Notes: generated by a model from the sequence alone, not told the origin. A DNA stretch of 64,000 bases from Ampullaceana balthica (GCA_944989445.1 CALYLW010000424.1:204001-268000); one strand, 5' to 3'. Shown: positions 1-11,343, numbered from the stretch's first letter. Numbers and translations are program-made.

Positions 1-342
1 TTCACAGTCAAATTTGACGATATTCCTGAGACAGCACAGGAGAACTTCATCGAACTCATTAACAGTGATGCAGCGCGAAATTATTTCTCTTCAATGTCAG
101 TTACAAAATTCTGGATCAAGTGTTTACAGTCATATCCTGTTCTGTCCGAAACTGTGTTGCGCCTTCTTCTTTCTTTTCCAACAACTTATCTTTGCGAAAC
201 AGGGTTTTCCAGCTTGCTGGTTATCAAGTCTAAATACAGAAGTAGACTTGTTGTGGAAGATGATCTTCGTTGTGCTCTCGCAAAGACTGTCCCGAGAATT
301 TCTGATCTTGTGAGAAAGAAACAACCTCAACCTTCACATTAA
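1..342 (+). CDS. hAT transposase C-terminus (ZBED5/GTF2IRD2-like), open but cut by window start
   Basis: The frame starting at base 1 is open for 113 codons and stops with TAA at 340-342. It carries the C-terminal hAT dimerisation signature: residues around FPTTYLCETGFS, then IKSKYRSRL, then a VEDDLRCAL segment, ending near KKQPQPSH. In this family that region lets transposase subunits multimerise in the nucleus. No stop or frameshift is seen in the visible part, so this copy may be younger than the others in the window. The DDE catalytic part lies upstream of base 1. It is related to domesticated genes such as ZBED5, but the nearby hAT terminus at 662-676 argues for a transposon copy. Confidence 0.82.
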   Translation, partial: FTVKFDDIPETAQENFIELINSDAARNYFSSMSVTKFWIKCLQSYPVLSETVLRLLLSFPTTYLCETGFSSLLVIKSKYRSRLVVEDDLRCALAKTVPRISDLVRKKQPQPSH

Positions 343-676
343 TTGACTTTGGCTTTCTTACGTACTTGTAATTAGATATAAATACAAATAACTTGTATTT
401 AATGTATGACATGTATGTAATTGTAATCATTGTTACATATTGTGTTTTTTATTACTAACTAAGTTACTACGAGAACGGTGTCTGTGCTTTAATTACATAA
501 AATTGTAAAAATGAGAATACAATGTCATTCTGCATATGAGATATAATTAAATATATTATAACAGTAGCAAAAGTACAGCTATGAGGTAGATACCAAAAAA
601 ATTTGACGGCGGGGGTCGCCACAGCACGAATAATTTATTAAAAGGGTCGCGACACAAGAAAGGTTGAGAACCGCTG
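1..676 (+). mobile_element. hAT (Charlie/ZBED5-like) DNA transposon, 3' part
   Basis: The left end lies outside the window. The right end is GGTTGAGAACCGCTG at 662-676, the complement of the hAT terminus CAGNGGTTCTCAACC. Between the transposase stop (342) and this terminus is AT-rich sequence ending in a GGGTCGCGACAC motif typical of this group. The duplicated target site cannot be checked without the left end. Confidence 0.85.
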
Positions 677-1460
677 TGTTATTGCATAACTAATGTTAAC
701 TTTAATTCTACTTAGCACAAAATATCAGTAGTAGATATTCGGCGAGACCAAGCAAATCTAAATTAAATAATTTATGAGTTTTTTCCTAAAAAATAACCTC
801 AACTAATAAAATAATCAAATGCTAGTTAAGTACTAAATTAAAGAAAAGTTTTACATAAAAAGAAAGCTTTTTAAATAAAAACTGAAGGTCATAACCTATA
901 AAGTATAAAAAAGAAACTAACAAATAAAACTTTAGAATCAAAGATTAACTGAAATCTCATAAATTGTAATTTCTAAAGACAACTATATTAAGTAATGGTA
1001 TTTAATAAGTCTAAAGAACAAGAATAAAAAAAACATGAAAAATAGCCTTACGAAAAGGCCCTGCCAATAAAACCTATATTAATATTGAGACCGAAACTAA
1101 TATCCTAAAAAACCTATGTAGCATTTTCAGCTCAAGTTTACAAGAACATCTCAATAAACGTATTTAAATAGAAGAAGTTGGTATTATTACTGTAAAAAGA
1201 GCCATAAAAAAATCATTTTAAAAACAACATAGTTTTGAAATGTCGAGATAGACTGTTAAACGGCGAATCAATGAAGTCTTGAAATACTTTACATGCGTCC
1301 TGAAACCAAGGATTGGAAACAACTAATGAAAAACACTTTTTTCAAAATTAGACAAAAAGAACGTGATAACTTAACATATTTTCATTCATTTTAACTTAAA
1401 AGCATTGCTCGTAAATTACGACAGAAAGTATTTTTTTGTTATTTTAGCTTGTCAACAAGA
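677..1460. other. AT-rich gap, nothing recognised
   Basis: This stretch has no long reading frame and no terminal repeat I can match. It has scattered poly-A/T runs. A segment near 814-842 (aaataatcaaatgctagttaagtac) recurs at 3932-3960, so part of it is dispersed repeat. Confidence 0.5.
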
Positions 1461-2904
1461 CAAGTGGTAACCAAACTGCCGACCGCGGCCCACTGCCGGG
1501 GAAAAGGGGCGCGTTGATTGCTAATTCATGTATATTAGATAGCTTTGATTTTATAGATTTAATTTAATTTTACTTAAACATGCCTTTAAAACTAAGATAC
1601 ATTTACACCAAAAATGAATTAAAATTATTTAATATTTTAAATTGCTAGAACGCAAATCAGTTATAACCCTGAGCTTGTTTCTCTGCAACGAGACGGTTCA
1701 ATCTGGTGGTAAAAGGAGACAGAGGAACCCGAAGTGTGCTGCTTATTATGTCCAGTTTATTCCGTTGTTTTGGTTTGGTTGCTGTAACTGCATAAACCCC
1801 GTTGCACACTGATAAAATGTCGAAAATTATTTAATTGCTCAGGATATTCCGCCGTGCCTTTAATCCAGAAGACTGGAAGAGTTGTTTTCTCGAACGTAGT
1901 TTTAAGGCTGCCGTTAATCTCAATCTGGAGTAGTTGAATTTCTTCTTGCACATACATGCACGAATCGCCTGGACTATTGACTAATGGGTCAAGGATCGAT
2001 TCCATACCAGTTCGTGGGTCTTCTGTGATTGGGAAGTAGTGCTCAAACTCTTTTAAAAAGCAAAGATAGGTGATTGTGCACCATGGGACTCAGGCTCAGT
2101 CTCGCTAGAATGACCGCTAATGTTTGAAACATATCCAAATGCATCTGTTCACGCACCGTCCCCAAAACTCCACTTTGGCTTTAAACGCAGCTATTTTGTC
2201 TTCCAACATGAAAACAGTTGTCATTTTTCCTTGAAGAAACAGGTTAATGCCCTTTGAGCTAGTTAAATATGTCACACAGGTAAGCAAGTTTTACGACCTT
2301 GTCCCTGAAATGTGCTGCCAGCGGTTACTTCATTTCCTTTTCTGAGGGAAATCTTTCCAATTGCTCTCGTAATTCAAATACTCTGTTAGTGATTTCTTCT
2401 GGATAGCCATCTTATTTATGAGTGTAAAAATAAGACATCTATGCGCTATGCCATTCTCTTCACGAAGCTGCTCAAACAAGCCTGAGTTTAGGGCGTGTAC
2501 TTTGATGTGTTTAATAACTTTAACGACATCAATCAATACACTTTTTAATTGTGGAGACATTTTTCGGCCTGCCATTCAAATGTGAACGATACAATGTGTA
2601 GATTCATTCTCAGGTGCAAAATTGCGCACGACTAAAGAGCGCCGAAATAAGAGAGCTGATAAGAGAACGCAACAATTGATTGTAAGCGGTTGTTCCGATC
2701 TGCGCTGTGTCATTGATATTCTTTTGACGGGGTATCGCCAAAACGGGTTACAAGATACTGCCTCTCATGTGGAAAGACGCACAATCCAGAGAGTTAAAAC
2801 ATCACTGTAAATAAAATGTAAATAATTTAAAGTTCTTTTGGTGGCCCTTTACCATTTGTTCCATGAACAAGTACCGGTCCACGGCCCGGGGTTGGGGACC
2901 ACTG
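1461..2904 (-). mobile_element. Decayed hAT (Charlie-like) transposon
   Basis: The right end GGTTGGGGACCACTG (2890-2904) is the complement of the hAT terminus CAGTGGTCCCCAACC, followed inward by the GGCCGTGGACCGGTAC type sequence (in complement). The left end at 1461-1500 is a degraded match, CAAGTGGTAACC followed by GACCGCGGCCCACTGCCGG. Transposase remnants inside run on the minus strand, from 2575 down to 1757. No matching 8-bp flanks are visible, as expected for an old copy. Confidence 0.75.
1757..2575 (-). pseudogene. hAT transposase remnant (GTF2IRD2/FAM200-like)
   Basis: Two minus-strand pieces belong to one dead transposase. The upstream piece (2575-2330, 81 codons) has the KVIKHIKVHALNSGLFEQL signature of the GTF2IRD2/EPM2AIP1/ZBED family, followed by a degraded hAT segment that normally carries a W-L-S-R-G-K motif. 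The downstream piece (2005-1757, 82 codons) continues toward the C-terminal half. The region between them (about 2006-2329) is out of frame. Length is about half of a usual 600-residue transposase, so it cannot be active. Confidence 0.72.
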
Positions 2905-3057
2905 ACCTAAACCAAAAAATATTTTGTAAATTTAACAGGCATAATTATACCGATCTACAAATTTTCATATTTTTTTTTGAAAACTGCAGACATGTAAATA
3001 AGTGTTTCTTATACAACTTTTCATGCTGATGCCAAATATGTAATCCTAATTTTTGTA
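2905..3057. other. AT-rich spacer between hAT end and GC island
   Basis: Short AT-rich sequence with no reading frame that looks real. It ends at the first of two 10-bp direct repeats, CCACGTCAGG. Confidence 0.5.
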
Positions 3058-3782
3058 CCACGTCAGGCTGTCGAGAAGAGCTTGCATCTACGGGGCTCGA
3101 CAGACGAGTAGGGTCGTGGACTTGACCGCGACCTGAAACCGACAACGCCTGGCAGGCAATGCCGAAGTCCGTTAAGCTAGGTGTTCGGTGCTAGTCGCAT
3201 ATGATTACAGCCGATGTATGGATCTTAGACAGAGCATCTAGATGCAAATCCGATGATGAAAACTAAAGCACCCGTTGAGGGTCTGGTTATTCCGAAGCGA
3301 CTGTTCGTCCCCCTCAGTTTACTAGCAACGCCATTGCGCGATGCCGGTTTAGGGCTAGGAGCGCCAGTACAGATAAGCAAAAGGTACCGCGAAGAACGTA
3401 ACGGATGCCAGCTCTGAGAAAACCTTCCGGTGGAGGTTACGCCCTAGGTAGGTCATTGATGATTCCCCGCTTTGCGGCAGTCCTAACCATAGAGACTCGT
3501 GTGCTTTGCCGCGGTGGCGCCGAAGTGGAAGCGAGTCACAGTTGGGAAAATTCCAACCCTACTTGTGAGGTCACTTTAGTGGGAGGCATTTTCGACTTTA
3601 TGTTTTGGATTCCCCAGGCGGCCGCTTCAGAAGTGACCGTTCGGGGGAGGGGGGGTTCTCAGCTGTTACGTTCCTTTGGGGGCCAGATAACTGAGAACAT
3701 ATTCCGGGAATACCCATGAAGAGCACTAAGCTCGAGGCTTCTGACATTCTACCACATGTAGGATATTGAGTTCCACGTCAGG
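3058..3782. other. GC-rich island flanked by 10-bp direct repeats
   Basis: CCACGTCAGG occurs at 3058-3067 and again at 3773-3782. Between them lie about 705 bp of markedly GC-richer, low-repeat sequence unlike the AT-rich surroundings. It contains a 104-codon open frame (3405-3719, +) that I do not recognise. I see no tRNA box, poly-A tail, terminal inverted repeat or rRNA core motif. The direct repeats look like a target-site duplication, so this may be an inserted piece of unknown origin. Confidence 0.5.
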
Positions 3783-4770
3783 ATTTTTTGCACTTCGACA
3801 TTTAATAATTATATATTATACTAGAAATATCCCCGCATTCTGCAGCGGGAGTGTACTACCTCAAAAGTTTTATTATATAGTTAGAATATGATTTTTTTTT
3901 GTTTTTAAGTATTTATGTGCATGCGATATTAAAATAATCAAATGCTAGTTAAGTACTAAATTAATTTCACCCTTCTGTATATGAAATGACTAAATTTTAT
4001 GCTGAGATTACCCTTAAGAATACAAATTACAGTTGGTTAGAAATATACATATGAAAAATGTAATTTTCTCAATCTGAGACGATTATACTTTATATAAAAA
4101 CGCTATAAAACAATCAAACAATTCAATCGGATGTTAATTTAATTTAAAAACCTGCATACAAAATTCAAATAGCTATAATTCATTGTAGCAAGGAATGGCT
4201 TTCGGAATAAAACGCATACGCTGATATATCTTAACGAAAAAAGTCAAATTAATAATTTTTAAAAAGCCCCAATTAAAATACATTAAGACTATATTTATAA
4301 ATATTGTGCTCCGCTTTTTCCCTTTCAACAAAATGGTCCTTTATACCGATTGATTCCCATACCTAATATTTTGCTCTTTTACTAAGGAATACAACTCTTT
4401 TTTTGTTTTCTTTTTGTTTTGTTTTTTGTTCATGTTTTCGGATAAGACATCATATTTTATAAATTGTATAACTTAGTACTTTTTTCTATTAACGCCCCAT
4501 TTTCCCCACCGACGTTAGAGAATTTATTTGCCAAGTATATTTAATATTGATCTATTCACTTAAAAAATATAAGCAACTTAAGAACAAAATTATTTTGGTA
4601 TCGTGCACAGAAAAGAGTGGACATTGTAAGTTCAAATTAAAGTAAACAGAATCATGTAGTTATCCGGTTCATGTGAACCTAATTATTTTCTAGATTGAGC
4701 CTTTAGTCTAGTACCCGATGATTAGATTACATTAATTTTTCTAATATAAGAGAAAGATTTTATTCCATAT
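3783..4770. other. AT-rich region with dispersed repeat fragments
   Basis: No coding signal is seen. At 3815-3850 the text tatactagaaatatccccgc followed by attctgcagcgggagtg resembles the start of a Helitron-like repeat, but no matching end was found. Poly-T/TTTTG runs lie near 4390-4430. Confidence 0.35.
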
Positions 4771-5810
4771 GCGGCGTGGTGCGTATTATATTAAACATAC
4801 TTTTAGTTATGTCTCAAATATAAAAGATTTGTAGTCAAAAACTTAGGTTTTAAGGTTTTTAAAAATAAATTATATTTTTTTAAAAGAAAAAAGTTAGATA
4901 TATAACTTCTACTTTTCATTAAGCATGAGTTGTTTTTACTTTTTTTTATAATAAATTTACTCAAAATGTGTAGGGTACTAAATAAAGTTAAATTGACGTT
5001 TTTACAAAATTGACAACAACCGTTGTCAAATAAAAACCGTTTATATTTCCTACACAAAACTTTAACAATTTTAAAAAATGAAACATTTGTAACACCAGAT
5101 ATAACATAAAGAACTACGCCACACTTCCTCCCAAAAAGGCAAGAGCTACTTATCAAAGCACCCATAAACTGAAATATACATTTTGAAAATATAATGTCGT
5201 TTCCAAAATAATTTAAAGAAACTAACACAATCTTATTGAAAAGGCTTGGAAGACAAATTGCGCACTTTTTTAAGCAATAAAAGATTTTAATATAAAGTCT
5301 AGTAATAAAATAAAAAGAACCCATAAAAAACAAGTTTTTGACTATAAATGCTTTATGTACGAGACATAACTGAAAGAATGTTTATTATAATACGCAGCGC
5401 AAGACAATCCAAAAATATAAAATTTTAGTTATGTCTCGTAAAACTTGTTTAATATATTGCGCACCGATCGGGAATATGTTTATAAAAAGTATTGTCAATA
5501 TAATACGCACCAAATCGCGCAACAGGAAAGTATTAATAAAAAAGTCTTTCAATAATTAATACGCACAGCGACACTCAAACTCAAAAATTTAACATGATAC
5601 ATAGAGATAAATAAAATAAACTAAAAATTATATAATTTAATTACAGTACATGCGATCGATCTGAAATTTTCACACATCGTTTTTATCATGGGCACGAGTC
5701 TGCCTGTAAAATTTCAGCTCGCTATCTTGAAGTGGGTTAAAAATTGATCCAAAGTTTTTTGACAAACAAGCAAACAATCAATCAGACACTACGAGTTAAT
5801 ATAAAGGATT
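4771..5810. repeat. Dispersed repeat with inverted GCGTATTATA arms
   Basis: A segment at 4776-4867 (GTGCGTATTATATTAAAC, then TTTAGTTATGTCTC, then ...AGTCAAAAACTT) is repeated inverted at about 5325-5400, leaving a 455-bp loop. The sequence 5325-5810 is also present in the opposite orientation at about 60950-61440, at high similarity, including the boundary motif GATCGATC next to CATGTAC. A related copy lies at 55940-56110. The ends are not defined well enough to assign a class. Confidence 0.6.
4803..5333 (-). CDS. Unrecognised 176-codon AT-rich ORF, probably spurious
   Basis: A 176-codon frame lies in the loop of the inverted repeat. Its product is rich in F, I, K, L, N and S, as expected from AT-rich DNA, with several hydrophobic stretches but no motif I know. 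A similar DNA segment recurs near 6310-6410 (compare AAAAAGGCAA followed by AGCT), so the sequence is at least repetitive. I list it because it is long for DNA this AT-rich; it may be a chance frame inside a repeat. Confidence 0.2.
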   Translation of the reverse strand: MFFMGSFYFITRLYIKIFYCLKKCAICLPSLFNKIVLVSLNYFGNDIIFSKCIFQFMGALISSSCLFGRKCGVVLYVISGVTNVSFFKIVKVLCRKYKRFLFDNGCCQFCKNVNLTLFSTLHILSKFIIKKSKNNSCLMKSRSYISNFFLLKKYNLFLKTLKPKFLTTNLLYLRHN

Positions 5811-6711
5811 TAAATAATGCACGTAAATCACTTATTTTGAATTTCTGTTTAAATAGTTTAAAATAGAAATGACATTATTTTTTTGAATATGTTTGTGTCT
5901 ATAATTAAACATACTTAAATTTACACATTCGAGACAAAAACCATAATTTTCTAATAAGGATTCAATTTACCGATTATAAATTGTGTATGGTTAGTTCTAC
6001 ACTAACTCCAACTCTCAGCAGTTGTTTCTGGATAATGAAGAAATTATAATCAGCGTATTTTTTCCCTTAAGAATCAGTCTGTATATAAAAGCATGTGAAA
6101 TTGTTCTTTAAACATGGTTTTATTTTAACTGGCTACAAAGGAATGGATATGTGATGTTCAAGTGGATAAAGAATTTTGTATCTTAAATAATGAATTTTGA
6201 CCAACTTACACATTGAAATAACAATTTTATTCCCACATCTACTTAATAAACTTAATTTACAATTTTTCAAAAAATATCTATCTCCATAGTAACTAAAAAG
6301 AGTATATATTTACGACACTGCATCCTAGTCAAAAAGGCAACAGCTTCTTACCCCATCGTACCAATAAAGTAAATTATGGACTCTATAAATAAAATGTTGT
6401 TTTGAAATTGAAATATATGTTAGGAATAAAAAAAAACACACACAGCACAAACAGACACTACAAATTTAAAAAAGAGACATCCGCATAAAAAATAAATTAA
6501 AAAATTCAAAGTTCTTCTTTACTACGCGTGTACTTAGGCTTGTGTCAACGCTTTCAAGATAAAATTCACTTACTATTTACATAATTATACTTTTATTAAT
6601 TAAATGTGGAGTAATAAAACACAATTTTTTTTAAAAAATGCATTCTGTTCATACATGTAAAATTCAAAATTCCATGTTTCAAGTGACAATTATAATGAAA
6701 TATTTTTAGAC
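5811..6711. other. AT-rich gap
   Basis: No gene is recognised. The segment at about 6300-6410 resembles 5090-5200, which makes it another fragment of the preceding repeat. Confidence 0.4.
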
Positions 6712-7311
6712 ATACTATTTAATAAAAGGCAAATTTCTGTCCTTTCTGTCCCGTCATCTATAGCGATTGGTCCCTTAAACACATATGACTCCTACAGCCA
6801 ATCACTAGCGGAGAAAAATTTACATATTACGCGGAGGTTCAAAACGAGTTATTTTTGGTGCAGTTTTTTTGTCATAATTCATTATGTTGTTCCCATCTTG
6901 AAGTGATGACTGCCGTTTATTCCAATGACAATTCTGCTTTTTCCTTGATGGTCCTGGGGGGTAGTGGCAAGAGTTTTAAGTGTTGTTTGTTTTTTGTTGC
7001 TGTTATTGTTGTTGTTTTTTGTTGTTGTTTAGTTGTTGTTGTTTTGTGGTTGTTGTTATTGTTGTTTTTGTTTGTTGTTGTTGCTGTTGTTGTTTTGTTG
7101 TTGTTTTGTTGTTGCTGTTGTTGCTGTTGTTGCTGTTGTTGCTGTGTTTGTTATTTTTGCTGTTTTTGTTGTTGTTGTTGTCCACATCCCTTGCCCTGCG
7201 ACGACAATGTCCTGCAAACGCTTCAGCATAACAACTACCAAAACATAGCGTCCAAGAACTTCACAGGTCACCCTACACTTATTCCCGTCCTTGGGCCGGA
7301 TTTGTTACTAG
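6712..7311 (+). mobile_element. Non-autonomous Helitron-like element with TGT array
   Basis: The 5' part (AATAAAAGGCAAATTTCTG, then GCGATTGGTCCCTTAAAC, then ACTCCTACAGCCAATCA) is shared with 23478-23610. The 3' part CCGTCCTTGGGCCGGATTTG ending in CTAG (7308-7311) before a T is shared with 23786-23806. A GC-rich short hairpin just before a CTAG terminus is the Helitron 3' signature. A long TGT/TGC array (about 6976-7180) has expanded inside. Confidence 0.6.
6976..7180. repeat. (TGT)n / (TGTTGC)n microsatellite
   Basis: About 200 bp of TGT and TGC triplets. It gives misleading open frames of poly-C/V/L/F on one strand and poly-N/Q/T/K on the other; none should be read as a gene. Confidence 0.95.
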
Positions 7312-7392
7312 TCTATTATAAAGAAATAACCCGTAAACAAGGCCACTGCTTTGTACCGCAGAGCAAATCCAACTTTAAATAGTATAATTGTA

Positions 7393-9763
7393 TCTATACT
7401 AATAAAAGCCTAAGCCGTGACTGACTCACTCACTGACTGACTCATCACGAATTCTCCAACGTCCCGTGTAGGTAGAAACATAAAACTTTGGGAAGTTGTT
7501 GAGTAACCTATCGCGACGATAATTGGAGTAAAATAATTTTAAAATTTACACTCATGGGGGCCGAGGGCCCAAAATGTTTTTTTTTCTTATATGGAGTGTA
7601 TAAAATATGAAAATCCCTAATTCTCCTATTTCCCGAGTAGGCAGAAGCATGAAACTCTGGAAAGTTGTTAAGTACAATCCCGCGATGGTAACAGGCGAAA
7701 AAATATATAAATTATCACTTCCTGGAGGCCAAGGGCCAAAATTAAGTTTTTTTCTTATATGAGCTATATACAAACTGAAAATCACTAATTCTCCATTTCC
7801 TGTGTAGATAGAAGCATGAAACTTTGGGTAGTTGTTAAATACACTTCTGAGATGTTAACAGGCGAAAACAATATTTGAAATATCACTTGCTTGGGGCCGG
7901 GGGCCCAAATGTATTTTTTTCTAATATTATAAACTGACTCATCACTAATTCTCCAGGTTCCCATGTAGATAGAAGCATGAAACCTTGGGAATTTGTTAAA
8001 TAGCCTCTCCCGAAGATAATTGTCGTAAAATAATATTAAAATTCACACTCATGCGAGCCGGGGGCCCTAAAAAAATTTTGTTCTTACCTGGGCTTTATGA
8101 AAATTAAAATTCACTAATTCTCCTATTTCCCGAGTAGGTAGAAGAATGAAACTTTGGAAAGTTGTTGAGTACGATTCCGCGATGGTAAGAGGCAAAAATA
8201 TATTTAAAGTATCACATACTGGGGGCCGGGGGCCCAAATGTAGTTTTTTCCTTATATGAACTTTATAAAATATAAAAATCCCTAATCCTCATAATTCCCG
8301 TGTAGGTAGAAGCATGGAACTTTCGTTAGTTGTTAAGTAAAATTTTGCAATGGTAACAGTAAAAAAAAGTATTTAAATTTTCACATACTGGGAGCCGGGG
8401 GCCCAAACATAGTTTGATTCTTATATAAAAACTAACTCATCACTAATTCTCCAACTTCCCGTGTAGGAAGAAGAATGAAACTTTGGGAAGTTGTTGAGTA
8501 CACATCCGCAATGGTACAGGCGTAAAAGAATTTTTAAATTCAAACTCATGGGGGCCGGGGGCCAAAAAAAAGTTTTCCCAGTAATATGGGCTATATAAAA
8601 ATTAAAAATCCCTCATCCTCAAATTTCTCGAGAAGGTAGAAGCTTTAAACTTTGGGTAGTTGTTAAGTAACATTCCGCGATGGTAACAGGTACAAAAAAG
8701 TATATAAATTATCATTTACTGGGGGCCGGGGGCAAAAACATTTTTTCTTATATTTAAAACTGACTCATCACTAATTCTCCAATTTCCCGTGATGGTAGAA
8801 GCATGAAACTCAGGGAACTCACTTAGTACACACTTATGACGATAACTGGTGATAAAGAATTAAACAATTTTCATTCATGGTGGCCGGGGCCCATAACCGA
8901 TTTTTTCCTCATATGGGCTATATAAAACTGAATCAACACTAATTCCTCATCTTCCCGTGTAGGTAGAAGCATGAAAGTTTGGAAAGTTTTTGAGTACTCT
9001 CCCGCTATGGTAACAGTCGAACAAAAATATAAAATTATCACTTAAAGGGGGGGGCCTGGGGCCCAAATGTAGTTTTTTCTCTTAAATGAGCTATATAAAA
9101 CAGGCTAATCATTAAATCTCCACTTTCCCGTGAAGGTAGCAGCATGAAACTTTGGGATTTTTTTAGTACCCTCCCAAAATGGTAACTTACGAACAAATAT
9201 TTCATTTATCACTCAATAGAACGGGGGCCTGAATGTAGTGTTATTTTCTTATATACAACTGACTCATCACTATTTCTCCAACTAACCGTGTAAGTAGAAG
9301 CCTGAAACTTTGGCATGTTTTTAGTTCCCTCCCGCGATAGTAGCAGGCGTAAAAATTATAAAAGTATCACTCTCTAGGGGGCCGGGGGCCCAAATGAAGG
9401 TTTTTTTCCTTATATGAGCTATATAAAACAGACTCATAGTTAAATATCCAACTTCCCGTGTACGTAGGAGCATGAAACTTTAAGAAGTTTTTGAGTATCC
9501 TCCTGCAATGGTAACATACGAAAAGAAAATTTTAATTATCGGCTCGATAGGATCACGGGAAGTGTGTCATTTTTTACTTTTCAATTTTGTTTTTATGCCG
9601 GACCACGACAGACAGACAGACAGACAAAACGATGAGATAAATATATGTAGTATATCCATCATGATCCAGATTGAAATCAATTGGTGTTTTGAATTTGTGT
9701 TATGCGGGTTCTCAACGGTAGCTGAAATCCTAATTTCCGCAGCACATGTGGGTATTTTGCTAG
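7393..9763 (+). mobile_element. Helitron/Helentron-like element filled with a satellite array
   Basis: The element starts TCTATACTAATAAAAG at 7393, directly after an A, and ends ATTTTGCTAG at 9763, directly before a T. 5'-TC, CTAG-3' and insertion between A and T are Helitron hallmarks. The head (GTGACTGACTCACTCACTGA) is followed by 13 satellite monomers, then a unique tail containing a CAGA microsatellite (9609-9628). There is no Rep/helicase gene, so it is non-autonomous. Confidence 0.75.
7440..9500. repeat. Satellite array, 13 monomers of about 166 bp
   Basis: The anchor GTAGAAGCATGAAACTTTGG (with variants) recurs near 7470, 7637, 7803, 7965, 8133, 8302, 8463, 8630, 8790, 8959, 9134, 9290 and 9460, a mean spacing of about 166 bp. 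Each monomer has CACTAATTCTCCAACTTCCC upstream, GCGATGGTAACAGGCG in the middle and a GGGGGCCGGGGGCCC near-palindrome downstream. Monomers differ by many substitutions and small indels, so the array is old or poorly homogenised. Confidence 0.93.
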
Positions 9764-10261
9764 TCTACTATATAAAAGACACAGTTCAATTTAAAATTCG
9801 TACACGAAAAATTACGCACCATAAATAAAGAGTTTTGAAAGTGCTACCTGACAATAAAAGAGTATAGACTGCCCACCACTCCAAATGAATTCATGAAAAA
9901 AATACTGAACAAAAAAAACACACTATTTTTGAACATCCGCCTAAAGTTGTTCAATATGGAAATGAGATTTAATTGTTCACTTTGTCTCTACATTATCTTT
10001 TTTTTCAAATTTACGGCTTTCAGGCAAAAGGGACAATTACAAAAGCCATACTAAAACCATCTGCACGGTAAAAGGAACCCTTCTGCCAAATTCGGTCCTT
10101 GTCCGTTATTTGGTTTTTCAGTGAAAGCGGGACACAGAGTTGGTACAAACAAACATACAAACACCAACTGAGCTTTATATAGTAGATATATATCATTAAT
10201 AAAATATAATTTATGAAAAAGTCAATAAACCAGCAAAAAAATATACGATGTATAAAAAATT
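9764..10261. other. Intergenic DNA with a hairpin-bearing repeat end
   Basis: No gene is recognised. AGTTGGT (10138-10144) and ACCAACT (10163-10169) form a 7-bp perfect stem around an ACAAACAAACATACAAAC loop, followed by GAGCTTTATATAGTAGATA. This resembles the 3' end of a Helitron-like or other rolling-circle repeat, but no start was found. Confidence 0.35.
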
Positions 10262-11340
10262 TCATTCCTGCAGAAAACTATTGGAAGTTACAAAAGTATT
10301 AACCAAAGCGCAATATAAAAGCAGACTTATATATTCCATAATTATCCATGACTCTGTGAATGGTCTTTTCCGTGATTTTCGTTTATGATCAGCACCAGGA
10401 TTATGACGTTTCAATGACCAGCAATAGTCGGTCAAAATATTAACATTCCATCGACCTTGGTATCGACTCTCCATTGCACAAATGTTCTGATGTAAGTTTT
10501 CATCCTGCTATTCACTGTATGCACCAAGATTTGCAGGAAATTAGTCAAAGTGGGAGTCCAAAAAGTGCAATTTTACACTCATGCGACAACCCAAAACCCG
10601 AAATTTTCTTAACAAGACTTTTGTAACTGTCTGACTTGAAGTTGCCTAAGAAATTGTTGACAACATCTCTGAAAGCATTCCAGGCTTCAAGTGTGGCCAA
10701 TATAGATCCAACAAAGATACCTGCAGTCAAATTTGCTTAATTTATATGTGGAAATTTTTCTGACAAATATAGAAATCCAGAGCCAGTATGGTTCATACTC
10801 TTGACAGAAGCTTTTATTAACCGAATTTTATATGGAGTGGTGGAAGGAGAACTCGATATACCTCTACCAAAGGCTGTAACTTGACACCTTAGCTTTCTGG
10901 GATGAATTCTTCTCTTAGGGGCCACAAATTCTTGGCATAATGCTCAGAGTCTACTCTGAAATCCCCGAGGCCCAAAAATTTTGAAATTTTGCATAGCCTC
11001 ATGGGAGCCCTAATATGATGGCTATGACCTTTAAATCCCCACATATAAACCACTTGTGCTGGTCATAATTCAAAGATCTGAGCAACAGCTTCATGTTTTC
11101 AGACATTTCTTTCAGTGTTAACGAGTGTGCCACTGGAAATGATACTGTGTTTCCATTAAATAGAAAAACTGCTTTCATACTGCGTTTTGATGAATCAATC
11201 AACTGATTGAGCGTGGTCCTCTTGTTGAATTTAACAACAATTATCATGAAGCCTCTCACATGATTTGAAGGCTCACGCCAAATCATGGAAATACCATATG
11301 GCATACTTTTCATATATATTATTCTTAAATGGTATGGCAT
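10262..11340 (-). pseudogene. Broken copy of an unnamed metazoan repeat-associated protein family
   Basis: Four minus-strand pieces keep the order of a protein family found as many uncharacterised copies in insects and cnidarians (from memory). 11340-10999 has EPSNHVRGFMI..., KLLLRSLNYDQHKWFICGDL; about 10925-10737 has KSMNHTGSGFLYLSEKFPH; 10730-10545 has AGIFVGS... and NNFLGNFKS; 10474-10262 has MESRYQGRWNVNILTDYCW and HKRKSRKRPF. Between the last two, out-of-frame stops interrupt FLDSHFD-FPANLGAYSE. The usual P-P-L-H-I-K-L-G segment is frameshifted. It is dead by stops and shifts. The high copy number of the family suggests a mobile element, but its superfamily is unknown to me. Confidence 0.7.
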
Positions 11341-11343
11341 CCG

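Noticed and set aside
3405..3719. 104-codon frame in the GC-rich island as a gene
   Set aside because: Long frames are expected in GC-rich DNA; no motif, splice signals or family resemblance seen. Kept only as part of the island.
6855..7382. A 175-codon frame with long Cys, Val, Leu and Phe runs
   Set aside because: It is the TGT/TGC microsatellite read in frame; the other frames give equally artificial products.
7440..9500. Regular repeats that could suggest a CRISPR array
   Set aside because: Units are about 166 bp, diverged, and without spacers; the setting is eukaryotic and the array lies within a Helitron-like element.
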